Assembly (NCBI GenBank): GCA_021234535.1
Contig: CM037840.1
Span: 9,092,643-9,156,642, forward strand
Source: Stichopus chloronotus
Lineage: Eukaryota; Echinodermata; Holothuroidea; Aspidochirotida; Stichopodidae
DNA length: 64,000 nucleotides
Reading direction: 5' to 3'
Part shown: positions 62,000 to 64,000 of the stretch, in pieces
How positions within the stretch are numbered: the stretch's first letter is position 1
Layout: each line of letters opens with the position of its first letter
Position numbers and translations under genes: made by a program
The notes under the pieces: generated by a model
What the model was told of the DNA's origin: nothing
The model's database searches: none
The model's input: the letters and a program-made list of their open reading frames with translations, nothing else

Positions 62000-64000
62000 G
62001 TATTATTCATGTTGCAGAATAACATGTATGCGATGTTTGCGAGGCAAAAAAAAAAACTTAAGTAATTCTGAATTATGACAAAGATAAAAGATGAAAGACT
62101 CCAACGAAGAGCAGTATACTCTTGTTCTTAGATAAATTCAAGCTTTTAACCCTTCCCCAACCAACTTTTAACTTTGGTTGTGGATCTCTGTGGAATGTAC
62201 TTGCCCCGGCCGACACCATAAAAATTGAACCCTGACACAGTTCAGTATTTTCTTCACAGAGACCATCTCAAGAAAGGACTATGCATCTTTGTTACGGTTA
62301 CCCTAATTAAATGACCTAATTTAAAGTAACAGGAGAAACATAAACATAGCTTAAAAGAATCTGGTACATGAGGAGTCAAGCAAATTTCTCAAATTTTTTC
62401 ATGTACCCAAGTATACATGCTTTAAGCATATTGCTTTATACAGTAGCCCTGTATATTACTACAAAATTAAACCAGTCTTTTTAATGCATATTACTGAAAA
62501 GACAAGCAGTTGGTACACTTGAGACATCCTTGTACACTTGTCTTCAAAAATTTGTGCACTTTCACTTCACAATGTGAAACTGTACGTCAGAACTTTCAAG
62601 TTATTCACTGCAGGTTTCTTTCCATTGCCAACATCTTTGATGTTACACATCACATTCAATGTCAACGACATGAAATGCAGTTAATGTTTGATTTTGTTTT
62701 CTATGTACACACACAGTTTCCACTTGCCCACGGCACTCTTGACCTTCAGGTGAAAGCCCTGTCACAATGTGCTACATTACAAAGCAAGTTCGCCACTTTC
62801 ACTGACTATAGAGCGCCTAGATACATTATGCAATTGCATCATTTCCTCAAATTTGACATCCTGATTAGACCAACTTGTTCACTTCTAAGTTCGAACAAAA
62901 TGAAATTCTTTTGCAAGATGAACACCCTTTTTCAGGCAATAGGTGGATAGAATACTCCAATGATAAACTTATTTTCATATTGTAATTCCCAATATTCCAC
63001 TGCCAGTACATTCATGCATACAGAAAACAAAAAAAACATCTGGAATTTACCGAACCAAACTTACAAGTGACTTGCCAAAGAAGATATTACTGAAGACCCT
63101 TTGTCCTGTTTTCCTTGCCAACCAATGAGATGGTATACACATAATCGTCTGCAGAATCACTTTATTATAATATTGGCAGAAGCTGGGAGCAGATCCACTG
63201 TGTACTGCAATACTGCTTCCACGTACTGTACTGTGCATGTACTGAGTTGCATGTTGTGTACTGTGTACTCAGTATTGCTGGTTTACATTAGCTTAGTGTT
63301 TATATGCAGGCCCGAAGTGAACTGCATACTGACGAAGACTTCCATTCATGCATGCACAAATCCACACAACAAGCATTTGTCGCTACATGCTCAACACATG
63401 TATATGTACAGTAATATATATCACACATGTACAGTAGACTTTGCATTTCCACAAATTCACTGCACATATTTAACAGTTGAGAATAAATAACAATCCATTT
63501 CAACGAGTATGCTCTGATGGTCAAAACAATGGGCAAAGGATAATATCTGATTAGTAGCCACAATTGAATGGATGTCAGCTAACCAGTGATGTAGATCTGT
63601 CTTTTACTTGAATACTTGAAATGAAGCATACCACGGAAAAAACTTTGTCTTTCTTCACAGTGCAACTTACTACAACAGGAATCGTGACGTTTAAATTACC
63701 CCATCCGACACCGACATTTCTCTTCCAGGGTTCTCTGGTAACTGTCAACCTTCTCCCTCCAACCTCATCTATCCATCCTCTCACATCTTACTTCAACCTC
63801 CTCAATGCATTATCTTCATACCCTTTAAGACCCATAAAATGAGGTTACGACATAGCAAATATAGGCAGCTATGTACTTTTGAGGGACTTGACATGAAGTT
63901 GCATTTAGCCTAAATACAACTGACTATCATTTTCTTTTAACATACTGCAACAAATTAGTCCTGCAAAACAGGAGGCTATGTCACATAGTCTCCACTTTTT
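62000..64000. other. No gene recognised
   Basis: AT-rich sequence with many GTACAGTA/TGTACTG words. The 146-codon plus frame at 62510-62950 is Cys/His/Phe-rich and shows no family pattern. Confidence 0.5.

Noticed and set aside
62510..62950. 146-codon plus-strand frame
   Set aside because: Cys/His/Phe-rich composition typical of chance frames in AT-rich DNA, with no family features.

Overview
This is a stretch of animal genomic DNA, AT-rich, with GT-AG introns, many simple and tandem repeats, and small non-autonomous transposons. No bacterial or viral genes, rRNA, tRNA or CRISPR array were seen. The gene content and the tandem repeats carrying TGACCTTTGACCT suggest an invertebrate deuterostome, most likely an echinoderm such as a sea cucumber. 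That assignment is an inference and was not tested against a database.

The one gene that can be read with confidence is a syndecan on the minus strand. Seven consecutive coding exons run from 18151 down to the stop codon at 10114. All have GT/AG boundaries and agreeing phases, and together they encode 281 residues. In order the protein has an acidic segment with two Ser-Gly glycosaminoglycan sites, a complete SEA domain built from three exons, a charged stalk, one transmembrane helix, and the classical syndecan tail (KKDEGSYSLDEP ending in EFYA). Known syndecan ectodomains are largely unstructured, so a SEA domain with a GSVQV self-cleavage-type motif is the main discovery of the window. The signal peptide and N-terminus were not identified. 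A weak candidate exon lies at 21853-21957, and a CpG-rich segment at 30200-30660 could be a promoter or first exon.

Layout. Bases 1-9130 are the far 3' side with repeats and no gene I can support. Bases 9130-10113 are the probable 3'UTR and contain a tandem triplication. Bases 10114-18151 are the syndecan exons and introns, whose introns hold several minisatellites, including one made of copies of the exon-intron junction at 12514. Bases 18152-30200 are probably the long upstream intron, with a polypurine tract, a 28-bp tandem array and a consensus RFX X-box. Bases 30200-64000 are mostly repeats and mobile-element remnants, including five copies of a TTAA-flanked element, one of them interrupted by another element, plus hairpin elements at 31784, 47327 and 57782. 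Three weak plus-strand exon candidates lie here, at 31458-31736, 42046-42202 and 45004-45075.

The syndecan should be a cell-surface heparan or chondroitin sulfate proteoglycan that signals through its PDZ-binding tail. The SEA domain suggests that its ectodomain may be cut but held non-covalently, or released under force. That is inference from SEA biology.
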